Assembly (NCBI RefSeq): GCF_002797555.1
Contig: NZ_PGFA01000001.1
Location: forward strand, 310,001-374,000
Source of the DNA: Hymenobacter chitinivorans DSM 11115
GTDB taxonomy: Bacteria > Bacteroidota > Bacteroidia > Cytophagales > Hymenobacteraceae
Length of the DNA: 64,000 nucleotides
Direction of reading: 5' to 3'
Part shown: piece after piece, positions 42,656-51,624 of the stretch
Layout of the letters: each line of letters begins with the position of its first letter
Numbering within the stretch: position 1 is the stretch's first letter
The notes under the pieces: model-generated
What the model was told of the DNA's origin: nothing
Seen by the model: the letters and a program-made list of their open reading frames with translations, nothing else
Databases searched by the model: none
Position numbers and translations under genes: made by a program

Positions 42656-43420
42656 TCAGCCCAGAGTAAAAGCGTTGACGGGCTCGACCACTGGGTCGGG
42701 GCCGTTGTGGGTGCTGTGCAGCCCGCATTCCTTGGCCGACTGGTCTTCCCACCACCAGCGTCCGGCCCGGAAATCCTCGCCGGCCCGGATGGCCCGGGTG
42801 CAGGGCGCGCAGCCGATGCTCACGAAGCCCTGCTGGTGCAGGGGGTTGAACGGGATGCTGTGTGCGTGCACGAAGTCCCAGCACTGCTCGAAGGTCCAGT
42901 CGAACAAGGGGTGAAACTTGAGGAGCTGATGGCCCGCGTCCCACTCCACGGCGTGCATGTCCTGGCGGTTGGCCGACTGCTCGGCCCGGATGCCGGTAAA
43001 CCACGCCTGCTGGCCCCGCAACGCCCGCCGCAGCGGCTCTACTTTGCGGATGCCGCAGCATTCCTTGCGGTTGTCCACGCTGTCGTAGAAGCTGTTGGGG
43101 CCTTTTTCGAGCAGGAGCTGCTCCACGGCGGCTTGCTGGGGGAAGTAGGGCTCAATGGCTTTACCGTAGCGCAGCAGCGTTTTATTCCAAGTAGAGTAGG
43201 TTTCCTGGAAGTTGCGGGCCGTGTCGAGGGTGAAGACCTTGATGGGCAGGTTGTGCTCGAAAATCAGGTGGGTGATAATCTGGTCTTCGAGGCCGAAGGA
43301 AGTCGAGAAAATGGCCTGACCCGGAAACTGCGCGGCCACGGCCGTGAGTACTTCCAAGGCTGAATGCCCGGCCAGCTGCTGACGCAGGCCAATGACCAGC
43401 GCCTCTGAGGCTACTTGCAT
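42656..43420 (-). CDS. cysH: Assimilatory APS reductase ([4Fe-4S] CysH type)
   Basis: A 254-residue reductase of adenylyl sulfate to sulfite and AMP. The ATG at 43420 (MQVASEALVIGLRQQL) fits the family; an earlier start adds 21 residues. The iron-sulfur cysteines that separate APS reductases from PAPS reductases are present: Cys121-Cys122 (KECCGIRK) and Cys204/Cys207 (GCAPCTR), with the catalytic C-terminal Cys232 in KECGLH. Thus sulfate can be assimilated without PAPS, and no APS kinase is seen in the cluster. It is the first gene, 3' of a SAM-type riboswitch. Confidence 0.94.
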   Translation of the reverse strand: MQVASEALVIGLRQQLAGHSALEVLTAVAAQFPGQAIFSTSFGLEDQIITHLIFEHNLPIKVFTLDTARNFQETYSTWNKTLLRYGKAIEPYFPQQAAVEQLLLEKGPNSFYDSVDNRKECCGIRKVEPLRRALRGQQAWFTGIRAEQSANRQDMHAVEWDAGHQLLKFHPLFDWTFEQCWDFVHAHSIPFNPLHQQGFVSIGCAPCTRAIRAGEDFRAGRWWWEDQSAKECGLHSTHNGPDPVVEPVNAFTLG

Positions 43421-43436
43421 GATGCGGGGAGGATGT

Positions 43437-43459
43437 GGCTTTTCCAGCGAGGAAAAGCC
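43437..43459 (-). promoter_or_regulatory. Leader hairpin just upstream of cysH
   Basis: GGCTTTTCC and GGAAAAGCC form a perfect 9-bp stem with a 5-nt loop, ending 16 nt before the cysH ATG on the minus strand. No T-run follows, so an effect on translation initiation or mRNA stability is more likely than termination. Confidence 0.45.
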
Positions 43460-43699
43460 GGCGGTAGGAAGCCCGGGGCACAAATGGGTTGTGTAAGCCA
43501 GGGCCGACTATCCTGCGGTAGTCGGAAAACGGGTTGTGCGGGAGCAGCTCAGCTAGCGGAGCTTAGGGCACGGGCAGGAAAAGGAGGGGGCGTGGCCTGC
43601 TACCAACACGGACAGCACATCATGCCACAACATCCATGCTGTAGAGCAGCGGAGGTGGTCGAGAAAGTGCGGGCGTTGGACAAGGTTTTCACGGCGTTG

Positions 43700-43797
43700 T
43701 TGTTTTTATATGGTCAGGACTTGGCACCGTTCCGCATTTGCGGATGGTTGCCGGCGCTTCGTTGAGCCTGTCTCTCCACGCCTCTGTATAAAAACAA
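43700..43797 (-). ncRNA. SAM-clan riboswitch (SAM-I or SAM-I/IV type)
   Basis: Read on the minus strand, the RNA opens with TTGTTTTTATA, which pairs perfectly over 11 bp with TATAAAAACAA at its 3' end (helix P1). Inside are the S-box landmarks in order: AGAGGCGTGGAGAGAC, GGCTCAACGAAGCGCCGGCAACC, a P3 hairpin CCGCAAATGCGG, and GGTGCCAAGTCCTGACC. These match the SAM-I core (AGGGACUGGC, CCGGCAACC, GGUGCUAAUUCC). No P4 helix follows the last element, which points to a SAM-I/IV-like variant. It lies about 280 nt upstream of cysH and should lower cluster expression when SAM is high. Confidence 0.9.
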
Positions 43798-43825
43798 TCC
43801 TTTGATGGGTAAAGAATTGGTGCTA

Positions 43826-43857
43826 CAAAGGTAATAGCAGGAATTTTATAATTGCAA
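43826..43857 (-). promoter_or_regulatory. Bacteroidota-type promoter of the sulfate cluster
   Basis: On the minus strand TTG (43857-43855) is followed after 21 nt by TACCTTTG (43833-43826), a full match to the -33/-7 consensus TTG...TAnnTTTG. Transcription would begin near 43819, about 20 nt before the riboswitch P1 helix. Confidence 0.72.
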
Positions 43858-44116
43858 GTTATAAGCTGGCGAAGTATATAATTTTGGTGAATTTGACTTC
43901 AATGGTCTGTACGATACCTGTTTATGTAGATATTTGAGGGTGGTTTAGTATGACTTTGTGGTATAACTATAAGTTATGGAAAGCATGCCAAACTGCTATA
44001 ATTATCCGCTTTCCCCTTGCGGCTTAACCAAGCAGAATGAGCCTTTCGGGCAGCCCAGGCCACTACCTGGCCCGAAAGGCAAAGGAGCAAAACGGCGAAG
44101 CTCAAGCAGGTCCCGA

Positions 44117-46492
44117 CTAGAATTCCTGGACCACAATCCGGATATCGGTGTTGCGGCCGTGGTCGTCGGCGCAGGAAATTTTGAGGGCTCCGGGCGGCGG
44201 GCGGAAGAAAATCCGCTCGGTGGCCGGGGCCGTGCGCAGAAACTGGTCGTTGACGTACCACGACACCTGGCGCACTTCGTTGTCGGTGGTGCAGCTGAGC
44301 AGGAGCTGCTGCTGTTCGCCCTTGTTGAGCACGTACTCGGTGTTGGCCAAGGGCGAGGTAATGCTCGGGGCCTGGTCGCGGCTGCCGCGCACGAGCTGGC
44401 AGGCGGGGTTGTGGGGCGGCAGGCGGCGGTACGGAATGCCCTGGGCTTCCTTGAAAGCGGCTACTTCCGGTAGCAGGTTGGGGTACAGCTCCCGCCGGTA
44501 GCCGGTAGCCGGGGCGCAGGCCCGGCAGTAAGTATACTGCCCATCGGCCGAGAGCAGCACTTCTTTCTGGTGCTGGCAGCGCAACCCCGCCGACACGCCG
44601 GGCAGGAAATAGTCGATAATCTGGTTGGGGCAGTTTTCCCCCGGTGGCCGGCCGGTTTCGGCGCAGACCAGCCGGAAATCGAGGCTGGCGGGCGGCTGAA
44701 ACCAGTTGTTGGGCGAGTTGTAAGCCAGAGCGTTGAACAAATCGAAGAGCAGGGGCGTGGCAATGTCGGAGCCGGTGAGGGCCGGGCTGCCCTGCCCGCT
44801 GAAGTTGCCGACCCACACCCCGATGGTGTATTCCTTGTTGTAGCCGATGCTCCAGGCGTCGCGGCGGCCGTAGCTGGTGCCGGTTTTCCAGGCAATCTTG
44901 GGCAGGCGGATGCTGGTTTCGTAGCCCACGGGCAAATCGGGGCGGGTAAGCTGGGCCAGGATGTCGGTAATGAGAAAGGCCGCGCCGTCGGAGAATAATT
45001 GGGAATGTTGAATTCCGGATTCTGAACTCTGAATTGGTTTGGCGGGCTGTTTTTGGTTTTGATTTTCAGCCTGGGCTTCATTCTTCCTGGCCTGGCGCAG
45101 CGGGGCGTAGCGGCCGCCGTTGGCTAGGGTCACGTAGAGGTTGGTCAGCTCCTCCAGCGTAGCACCGCAGCCGCCCAGAATGGTGCTCAGCCCCAGGTGG
45201 GGGGCACGTTTGGCTACGGTTCGGAAGCCGGCGGCCCGCAGCTGGGTGGTAAAGGTGGGTACGCCCAGCTCCGAAAGCACCCGCACGGCCGGAATGTTGA
45301 GCGAATAGGCCAGGGCGCGTTCCAGGGGCACTTCGCCGTTGCAGCGCTTGTCGAAGTTTTCGGGCTGGTAGCCGCCGAAGTTGGTGGGCACGTCGGGCAG
45401 CAGCAGCTTGGGCGTCACCAGGCCTTTGTCCAGGGCCAGGGCGTACAGAAAGGGCTTGAGCGTACTGCCCGGCGACCGAACGGCCTGCACCCCGTCGTTC
45501 TGGCCTTTGGTGACGTTGTCCTGAAAATCGGCCGAGCCCACGTAGGCTTCCACGGCCCGCGTTTGGTTGTTGACGACCAGCACGGCCGCGTTGCTGATGC
45601 CCAGCTCGTGGAGGCGGCGCACGTAGTTGCGGGTCAGGTCTTCGGCCTTGGCCTGCTTGCCGCGCTGCAGCGTGGAGGCCACGCTGGCCCGGCCCGGAAA
45701 CTGCCGCACCAGGCGCCGGGCCAGGTGGGGCGCCAGCGTGGGTGCCGCGTGGCGCTGCACGTCGAGCGGCTCCAGCAGGGCGTCTTCCACATCTTGCCGC
45801 GGAAACAGGCCCTGCCGGCCGAAGCGGCGCAGCCACCGGTTGCGCTCCTGCCGGATGGCCTCGTTGTGGCGGCCCAGCACTAGGCCCCGGGGCCGGTTAG
45901 GGATGATGGCCAGAGTCACGGTCTGGGCTAGGGAAAGGTAGTCGGGCGGCTGCTGGAAGTAAAGCAGGGCCGCCGACTTCACGCCTTCGATGTTGCCGCC
46001 GTAGGGCACCAGATTCAGGTAAAGCTGCAGAATTTCGGCCTTGCTGTAGTGCGCTTCGAGCTGCAGGGCCCGCAGCATTTCCAGCAGCTTGTTGCCCACC
46101 GTCCGCTCCTTGGGTTCCAGCAGGCGGGCCACCTGCATGGTGATGGTGCTGGCCCCGGTGGTGCGGCCCCGCCCAAACAAATTGCGCCCCACGGCCTGCA
46201 CCAGGGCCAGCGGATTGACGCCCGGGTGGTAGTAGAAATACCGGTCTTCCTTTTCAAGAATGGTAGCGCGCAGGGCCGGCGTGATTTCGCGCAGCTCGGT
46301 TTTGAGGCGCCACTTCTGGGTCGGGTTCAGAAAGGCGTGCAGCACCGTACCGTCGGCGGCCAGCACGATGGGCGAGTACTGCGGGGCGGGCGGCAAAGGA
46401 AACGCCGCGTCGAGGCCTGCCCCGAGCAGGGCGACCAGCACTAAGGTGGCCAGTAAGGCCCGTGCCGCACGTTTTATTGTCAGAGTAGCCAC
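44117..46492 (-). CDS. pbpC: Penicillin-binding protein 1C
   Basis: A bifunctional peptidoglycan synthase of about 791 residues. No ATG is available in frame; I propose the GTG at 46492 (ATLTIKRAARALLATLVLVALL, an inner-membrane anchor), with a GTG at 46504 as alternative. The glycosyltransferase 51 domain (LEKEDRYFYYHPGVNP, then GASTITMQVARLL) spans about 50-220. The transpeptidase has SPGSTLKP (Ser343, Lys346), YSLN and WKTGTS, and the C-terminus is the PBP1C-specific domain. Residues about 468-498 are a Q/N/S-rich insertion encoded by AT-richer DNA resembling local repeats. PBP1C usually sits beside an alpha-2-macroglobulin gene; here that gene is 7 kb away. Confidence 0.92.
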   Translation of the reverse strand: MATLTIKRAARALLATLVLVALLGAGLDAAFPLPPAPQYSPIVLAADGTVLHAFLNPTQKWRLKTELREITPALRATILEKEDRYFYYHPGVNPLALVQAVGRNLFGRGRTTGASTITMQVARLLEPKERTVGNKLLEMLRALQLEAHYSKAEILQLYLNLVPYGGNIEGVKSAALLYFQQPPDYLSLAQTVTLAIIPNRPRGLVLGRHNEAIRQERNRWLRRFGRQGLFPRQDVEDALLEPLDVQRHAAPTLAPHLARRLVRQFPGRASVASTLQRGKQAKAEDLTRNYVRRLHELGISNAAVLVVNNQTRAVEAYVGSADFQDNVTKGQNDGVQAVRSPGSTLKPFLYALALDKGLVTPKLLLPDVPTNFGGYQPENFDKRCNGEVPLERALAYSLNIPAVRVLSELGVPTFTTQLRAAGFRTVAKRAPHLGLSTILGGCGATLEELTNLYVTLANGGRYAPLRQARKNEAQAENQNQKQPAKPIQSSESGIQHSQLFSDGAAFLITDILAQLTRPDLPVGYETSIRLPKIAWKTGTSYGRRDAWSIGYNKEYTIGVWVGNFSGQGSPALTGSDIATPLLFDLFNALAYNSPNNWFQPPASLDFRLVCAETGRPPGENCPNQIIDYFLPGVSAGLRCQHQKEVLLSADGQYTYCRACAPATGYRRELYPNLLPEVAAFKEAQGIPYRRLPPHNPACQLVRGSRDQAPSITSPLANTEYVLNKGEQQQLLLSCTTDNEVRQVSWYVNDQFLRTAPATERIFFRPPPGALKISCADDHGRNTDIRIVVQEF
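44998..45090. repeat. AT-rich repeat-like insertion inside pbpC
   Basis: Within pbpC the sequence becomes AT-rich and contains AATTCCGGATTCTGAACT and CTGAATTGG, similar in vocabulary to the family B hairpins. It keeps the reading frame and adds about 30 polar residues between conserved parts of the transpeptidase. Confidence 0.55.
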
Positions 46493-46977
46493 CAGTTTAA
46501 GCACAGCGCATAAGGGGTGCAAGATACGCCCGCCGATTCCAGTTTGCCCCGCAAAACTGCCAAAGACCAGCTGCCAGCAGAATGGTTGCGCCAACGTCAG
46601 CCGCTCTCCAGGGGCTTAATCAGTCCCGGGGCTGGTGCCCGGCTACCGTTCCGCAGGCAGCTCAGCTGGGCTTCACGGTTTATTCATTTTGCACTTAATG
46701 ATAACTCGACAATAAGGCAGAGCTGTTGTGCTGGACGCAATAAAAGGGGGTTTTTGTTGCGAAAAAACAAGTGCAAAACTTTGGTGTTTAAGATTTCACT
46801 AAGGAATTTGGCTTATGTTACGCTCAGATAACAAACCAGCTAGGTTGCAGCCCTGCCGGTTTGGGGTGCTGACTTTTGTTACAAATCAAAGTCAGCTGGG
46901 CCTTTGGTTGCCGTAGTTCGCCAAGGGAGAACATGAGTTTTTTCGCGTCACTTATCACTCACCAAACCCTTTTCTGC
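46493..46977. other. Divergent promoter region of pbpC and susC-like operon
   Basis: A 485-nt region whose middle part (46680-46880) is clearly AT-richer than its surroundings. It holds the dyads described at 46687-46778. I find no full TAnnTTTG promoter and no further gene. Confidence 0.6.
46687..46778. promoter_or_regulatory. Nested inverted repeats upstream of susC-like gene
   Basis: TTTTGCACTT (46687-46696) and AAGTGCAAAA (46769-46778) are perfect 10-bp reverse complements flanking a hairpin CGCAATAAAA / TTTTTGTTGCG (46736-46761). The arrangement fits paired operator sites or a structured leader, about 200 nt before the susC ATG. Confidence 0.4.
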
Positions 46978-49900
46978 ATGAAAAAATTTTTACTCATAAG
47001 CCTGTTGCTTATGCTCACTCTGCTCCAGCAAGCCACGGCCCAGAGCCGGAGCCTGTCTGGGCGGGTTACCGACCGTACGTCGGGTGAGGGCCTCCCCGGC
47101 GTAACGGTTCTGTTGAAGGGAACCACCAACGGGGTATCAACCAACTCGGACGGCACCTACACGCTGAACGTGCCCACCGAGGGCGGTACGATTGTTTTCA
47201 GTTCGGTAGGCTATGTTTCCTCCGAGCGGCCCATTGGCTCCGAAACCCAGCTTAACATCGGCTTGGCCGTTGACTCCAAACAGCTGGGCGAAGTAGTCGT
47301 GACGGGCCTGGGCGGGGATAAGGACAAAAAGGCTCTGGGCTTCTCCATTGCCGAAGTAAAATCGCAGGAGCTGGTGCAGGCCCGCTCCACCAACGTAGTC
47401 AACTCGCTGACGGCCAAGGTGGCCGGCGTGCGAGTGCAGGGTTCCAGCGGCATGGTGGGGGCTTCCTCCAACATCTTTATCCGCGGCATGACCACCTTCA
47501 CCGGCAGCAACCAGCCCCTGTTCGTGGTGGATGGTATTCCGATTGACAACGGCGGTGGTGGCAACACGCTGCAGAGCGGGGTAGCCAACTCCAACCGCGC
47601 CATCGACATCAACCAGGACGATATTGAGACGGTGTCCATCCTGAAAGGGCCGGCTGCCGCCGTGCTCTACGGCTCTCGGGCCGCGTCGGGCGCCATCATC
47701 ATTACCACCAAAAAGGGCGCGACGCTGGGCTCCAAAAAGCAGTCCATTACGGTTACTTCCAACTACAACATCGTGAAGGTGGGCCGCCTGCCCGACTACC
47801 AGAACACCTACGGACAGGGCATCAACGGCACGTTTAACCGCATCAGCCAGATGTCGTGGGGGCCGCGCGTGACGGGCCAGACGGTGCAGAACTTCCGGGG
47901 CGAGGACGAAACCCTGGCCATCAACCCGGACAACGTGTCTGATATCTTCAAGACGGGCTCCAACTTCCAGAATAACGTGGCCTTGTCGGGCGCGACGGAG
48001 CGCACGCGCTACTACGCTTCCTACGGCAACTTGCACGAAACCGGGATTCTGGACAACAATGACCTGAAGCGTAACACCGTAACCTTCAACGGTAATGCCC
48101 AGCTGACCAACAAGCTGCGGACTGGCACCAACGTCATTTTCTCCAACAGCGTGTCGAAGCGTACGCCGCAGGGCAACCAGCTGGCCAACCCCTTCTTCCA
48201 CTCCTGGGTGCTGCCCCGCTCGTACGACGTATTCCGGTATCCGTATGAGCAGCCCACCGGCGGGCAGCAGAACGCGGCCGTCGTGGGTACTTATACTGCC
48301 AACAACACATTCTTCGGCACCAGCGACAACCCGCTGTGGACCATCAAGAACAACACCTACGACGACGAGGTAAACCGGGTGGTGGGTAACGTCAGCATTG
48401 GCTATGACTTCACCGACTGGCTCTCGCTGGATTACAAGCTGGGTACCGATACCTATTCCCAGCAATACAAGTACGTGAATGCCCGCGACAGCCGCGGCAT
48501 CACCACGACTTCTTCCGGCGGCGGCTCCGTGGTGGGCAACATCCAGGACGAGACCTACAACCGCCGCGAGCTGAGCTCCTACCTGACCCTGAACATTCGG
48601 CGCAACATCAGCGAGAATTTCACGGCCCGCCTGCTGCTGGGTAACGAAATCAACCAGCGCCGCACCGACGACCTGGCCGTGGTGGGCTCCGACATTCAGG
48701 TGCGGGGCTTCAACAACATTTCCAACACGAAAAACTACACGCCCTTCTCCGAGAAAACCACCCGCCGCCTGGTCGGTTTCTACGGCGACCTGCAGCTGGG
48801 CTTCCGCGACTTCCTGTTTCTGGGCTTGTCGGGCCGCAATGACTACTCCTCGACGTTCAGTGCCAACAAGCGTAGCTACTTCTACCCCGGCGCCTCGGCC
48901 AGCATTGTGGTGAGCGACGCGGTGCCGATGCTTAAGGACAACAAGGTGCTCGACCAGTTCAAGATTCGGGCCGCCGCCGCGCAAGTAGGGCGCGAGGCCC
49001 CCGTGTACGGCACCAACACTACCTTCCAGACGACCAGCGTAACGGATGGTTTCGGCCCGGCCATCAACTACCCCTTCCAGGGGCAGGTGGGCCTGACCTA
49101 CAGCAACGTGGGCGGCAACGTGGACCTGGGCCCCGAGTTTACGACCAGCTACGAGGGCGGCGTCGACCTGCGCCTGTTCAAGGGCCGCGTAGCCCTGGAG
49201 GCCACCTACTACGTGCAGAAAAGCAAGGACATCATCTTCGCGGTGCCCTTCTCGGCCACTTCGGGCTTTAGCAGCGTGAACCGTAACATTGGTACCTCGG
49301 AAGCCCGCGGCGTGGAACTGATGATCAGCACCACGCCGGTCAAAATCGGCGACTTCACCTACAGCAACTCGTTTAACTACTCGCGGGTGCGCAACAAGGT
49401 ACTGGAGCTGGCTCCCGGCGTTTCCTTCATCCAACTGGGCGGTTTCACGACACCTGGCACGCGCCTGATTGCCGGCCAGCCGTACGGAGTCATCTTCGGC
49501 TCCAAGTTCCTGCGTCAGGACGGCGACTCCGGGCCGCTGCTGCTCAATGCCCAGGGCCGTACCCAGCAGCAGTTCGACAACGGCGTAATTGGCGACCCGA
49601 ACCCCGACTGGACGGGTGGTATTACCAATACGTTTACCTACAAAGGGCTGACGTTGAACACCCTGCTCGATATTCGGGTGGGCGGCGACGTCGTGTCGCG
49701 CAACGTGTTCGACATTCGGCGCAACGGTGTGGGCAAAGAAACTGCCGACCGGGACCGGACCTACATCATTGATGGCGTAATCAAGCAGGCCGACGGCACC
49801 TTTGTGCAGAACAACGTGCAGGTAACGGCGGAGCAGTACTTCACCGACCTCTGGGGCTCGGGCCCCTACGAGTTTGCCGTGTTTGATGGCTCGTGGCTGC

Positions 49901-50133
49901 GCCTGCGGGAAGTAGCCTTGTCGTACTCGCTGCCCCGCAGCCTGACCGATAAAACCTTCCTGGGTGGGGTAGAGCTGAGCGTGAACGGCCGCAACCTGTT
50001 CCTCTATGCGCCCAACATTCCCCACATCGACCCGGAAGTAAACACGACCGGCGTTAGCAACTCGCAGGGTTTCGAGTTCAACTCCCTGCCCCAGTCGAAG
50101 ATGTACGGCGGTTCTATCCGCCTTACTTTCTAA
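46978..50133 (+). CDS. SusC/RagA-type TonB-linked outer-membrane protein
   Basis: A 1051-residue nutrient importer. The ATG at 46978 (MKKFLLISLLLMLTLLQQATAQ) begins the signal peptide; an upstream in-frame ATG would add 34 residues without export features. The carboxypeptidase-like domain (LSGRVTDRTSGEGLPGVTVL, about 24-100) is followed by the SusC signature EVVVTGLGG, the plug with RVQGSSGMVG and LFVVDGIPIDN, then SILKGPAAAVLYGSRAASG and the barrel. It forms an operon with the SusD-like gene 20 nt downstream and a small lipoprotein. No glycoside hydrolase or regulator adjoins, so the imported compound (glycan or peptide) is unknown. Confidence 0.95.
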   Translation: MKKFLLISLLLMLTLLQQATAQSRSLSGRVTDRTSGEGLPGVTVLLKGTTNGVSTNSDGTYTLNVPTEGGTIVFSSVGYVSSERPIGSETQLNIGLAVDSKQLGEVVVTGLGGDKDKKALGFSIAEVKSQELVQARSTNVVNSLTAKVAGVRVQGSSGMVGASSNIFIRGMTTFTGSNQPLFVVDGIPIDNGGGGNTLQSGVANSNRAIDINQDDIETVSILKGPAAAVLYGSRAASGAIIITTKKGATLGSKKQSITVTSNYNIVKVGRLPDYQNTYGQGINGTFNRISQMSWGPRVTGQTVQNFRGEDETLAINPDNVSDIFKTGSNFQNNVALSGATERTRYYASYGNLHETGILDNNDLKRNTVTFNGNAQLTNKLRTGTNVIFSNSVSKRTPQGNQLANPFFHSWVLPRSYDVFRYPYEQPTGGQQNAAVVGTYTANNTFFGTSDNPLWTIKNNTYDDEVNRVVGNVSIGYDFTDWLSLDYKLGTDTYSQQYKYVNARDSRGITTTSSGGGSVVGNIQDETYNRRELSSYLTLNIRRNISENFTARLLLGNEINQRRTDDLAVVGSDIQVRGFNNISNTKNYTPFSEKTTRRLVGFYGDLQLGFRDFLFLGLSGRNDYSSTFSANKRSYFYPGASASIVVSDAVPMLKDNKVLDQFKIRAAAAQVGREAPVYGTNTTFQTTSVTDGFGPAINYPFQGQVGLTYSNVGGNVDLGPEFTTSYEGGVDLRLFKGRVALEATYYVQKSKDIIFAVPFSATSGFSSVNRNIGTSEARGVELMISTTPVKIGDFTYSNSFNYSRVRNKVLELAPGVSFIQLGGFTTPGTRLIAGQPYGVIFGSKFLRQDGDSGPLLLNAQGRTQQQFDNGVIGDPNPDWTGGITNTFTYKGLTLNTLLDIRVGGDVVSRNVFDIRRNGVGKETADRDRTYIIDGVIKQADGTFVQNNVQVTAEQYFTDLWGSGPYEFAVFDGSWLRLREVALSYSLPRSLTDKTFLGGVELSVNGRNLFLYAPNIPHIDPEVNTTGVSNSQGFEFNSLPQSKMYGGSIRLTF

Positions 50134-50153
50134 TCTCCTAGCCCATCATCTGA

Positions 50154-51611
50154 ATGAAGACGTTTCGTTTCGCAAAATATATCGTTCTGGCTGGTGCAGT
50201 AGGCGTTTTGGGCTCCTGCGACAGTTTTCTGGACGTGAACAACAACCCCAACGCGGTGGTAGCGGCCCCGGCCGGCAACGTGCTGGTGGCCGCCCAGACC
50301 CAGCTGGGCTTTATGGCCGGCTCCGACCTGCACCGCTTCACTTCCCTTATCGTGCAGCAGTTTGCCGGGCAGGGAGGCAGCGCCCAGCAGCCCGTGCAGT
50401 ACGACCGGGGCGTGATTACGGGCAGCGACGTGAATAACGCGTTCCGCTTTGGCATCTACGCCACGGGCCTGGCCGACATGCAGCAGCTGATTAACACCAC
50501 CCAGGAAACCAGCCCAGTATATGCTGGTATTGCCAAGATCATGCAGGCCTACCTGTATGGCGTTACTACCGACTGCTTCGGGGATATTCCTTTCACGGAG
50601 GCGCTGAAGTTTGTCGAAAACGGGGCGCCCAAGTACGATAAGTCGGAGGACGTGTACAAAGGCATCCTGGCGTTGCTCGACGCGGGTGTGGCCGATCTGA
50701 AAAAGCCCAGCGCCCTGAAGCCTACGGCGGAAGACCTGATTTACGGTGGTGACCTGGTCAAGTGGGAAAAGTTTGCCAACACGCTGAAAATGCGGCTCTA
50801 TGTTCACTACTACCCCAAGTTCCCGGCGGACGCCACCAAGGGTATCGGGGATTTGCTGGCTGCCCAGGCGCCGGTAATGGGCAGTGAGGCTGACAACTTT
50901 CAATTACGCTTCGAGGCAGTAGTTGGTAAAACCAACCCCATTGACCAGTTCGAACGGTCGTCCCGGGCCAACCAGTTTTTCCCCAGCGCCACGCTGGTAG
51001 GTATCATGAATACCAAAGCCGACCCGCGGCGCACCACGTATTTCACCGAGTTTGGCGGCGCAGGCCAGTATACGGGTGCCGCCAACGGGGCCGGCGCTGC
51101 GGTTAGCACCGACTTCTCGCGCATGCACACCTACCTGCGAGGGGCCCGCACGGGTACCGGCCTGCAGGATTACGCTGGCTCGGCTCCCATCCGGATGTTG
51201 ACTTACGCCGAGTACCAGTTTATTCTGGCTGAGTACTACGCCCGCACCGGCAACCTGGCCAGCGCCAAAACGGCCTTCGACGCGGGTATTACGGCTTCCA
51301 TGACCATGGCGGAGATACCCGCGGCGGCGCGCACGGCCTACATTGCGGCCCGCCCCGCGCTTACGGCCACCAACGCTATTCAGCAGATCATCGAGGAAAA
51401 ATACGTGGCCAATTTTGGCGTCGTCTCGGAGCCCTGGGTGGATTACCGCCGCACGGGCTTCCCGCAGCTGGCGTTGCCGGCATCGGCCCAGACCACGGCC
51501 ATCCTGCGGATTCTGCCCTATTCGGATGCCGACCGGGCCGCCAACCCCACCAATACCCCGGCGCGCACCAGCCTGATTGTGCCCAGCGTATTCTGGGACC
51601 CGGGCAAATAG
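50154..51611 (+). CDS. SusD/RagB-like surface lipoprotein
   Basis: A 485-residue lipoprotein with lipobox LGSC (Cys23), which forms the lid of the SusC channel and binds substrate at the cell surface. The mature start DSFLDVNNNPNAV and later YGVTTDCFGDIPFTEAL and AEYQFILAEYYARTGN, with TPR-like helices, identify the SusD-like_2 branch. It begins 20 nt after susC. The C-terminal part VDYRRTGFPQLALP is also typical. A very stable hairpin follows the stop codon. Confidence 0.94.
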   Translation: MKTFRFAKYIVLAGAVGVLGSCDSFLDVNNNPNAVVAAPAGNVLVAAQTQLGFMAGSDLHRFTSLIVQQFAGQGGSAQQPVQYDRGVITGSDVNNAFRFGIYATGLADMQQLINTTQETSPVYAGIAKIMQAYLYGVTTDCFGDIPFTEALKFVENGAPKYDKSEDVYKGILALLDAGVADLKKPSALKPTAEDLIYGGDLVKWEKFANTLKMRLYVHYYPKFPADATKGIGDLLAAQAPVMGSEADNFQLRFEAVVGKTNPIDQFERSSRANQFFPSATLVGIMNTKADPRRTTYFTEFGGAGQYTGAANGAGAAVSTDFSRMHTYLRGARTGTGLQDYAGSAPIRMLTYAEYQFILAEYYARTGNLASAKTAFDAGITASMTMAEIPAAARTAYIAARPALTATNAIQQIIEEKYVANFGVVSEPWVDYRRTGFPQLALPASAQTTAILRILPYSDADRAANPTNTPARTSLIVPSVFWDPGK

Positions 51612-51624
51612 CTGATGTTTTACG

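Larger units (their letters stand above)
43421..44116. other. Leader and promoter region of the sulfate-assimilation cluster
   Basis: The 696-nt gap between pbpC and cysH. It holds an AT-rich upstream part (43840-43990), a promoter (43826-43857), the riboswitch (43700-43797), then about 280 nt of leader with two hairpins (43437-43459 and 43504-43525). No gene is evident in it. Confidence 0.75.

Noticed and set aside
43504-43525. Intrinsic terminator in the cysH leader
   Set aside because: The stem CCGACTA / TAGTCGG is followed by CCCTGG without a T-run on the minus strand, so it is kept only as a leader hairpin.
47137-50025. Minus-strand open frame of about 960 codons opposite the SusC-like gene
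   Set aside because: Antisense shadow in GC-rich DNA; the plus strand has the clear SusC domains.
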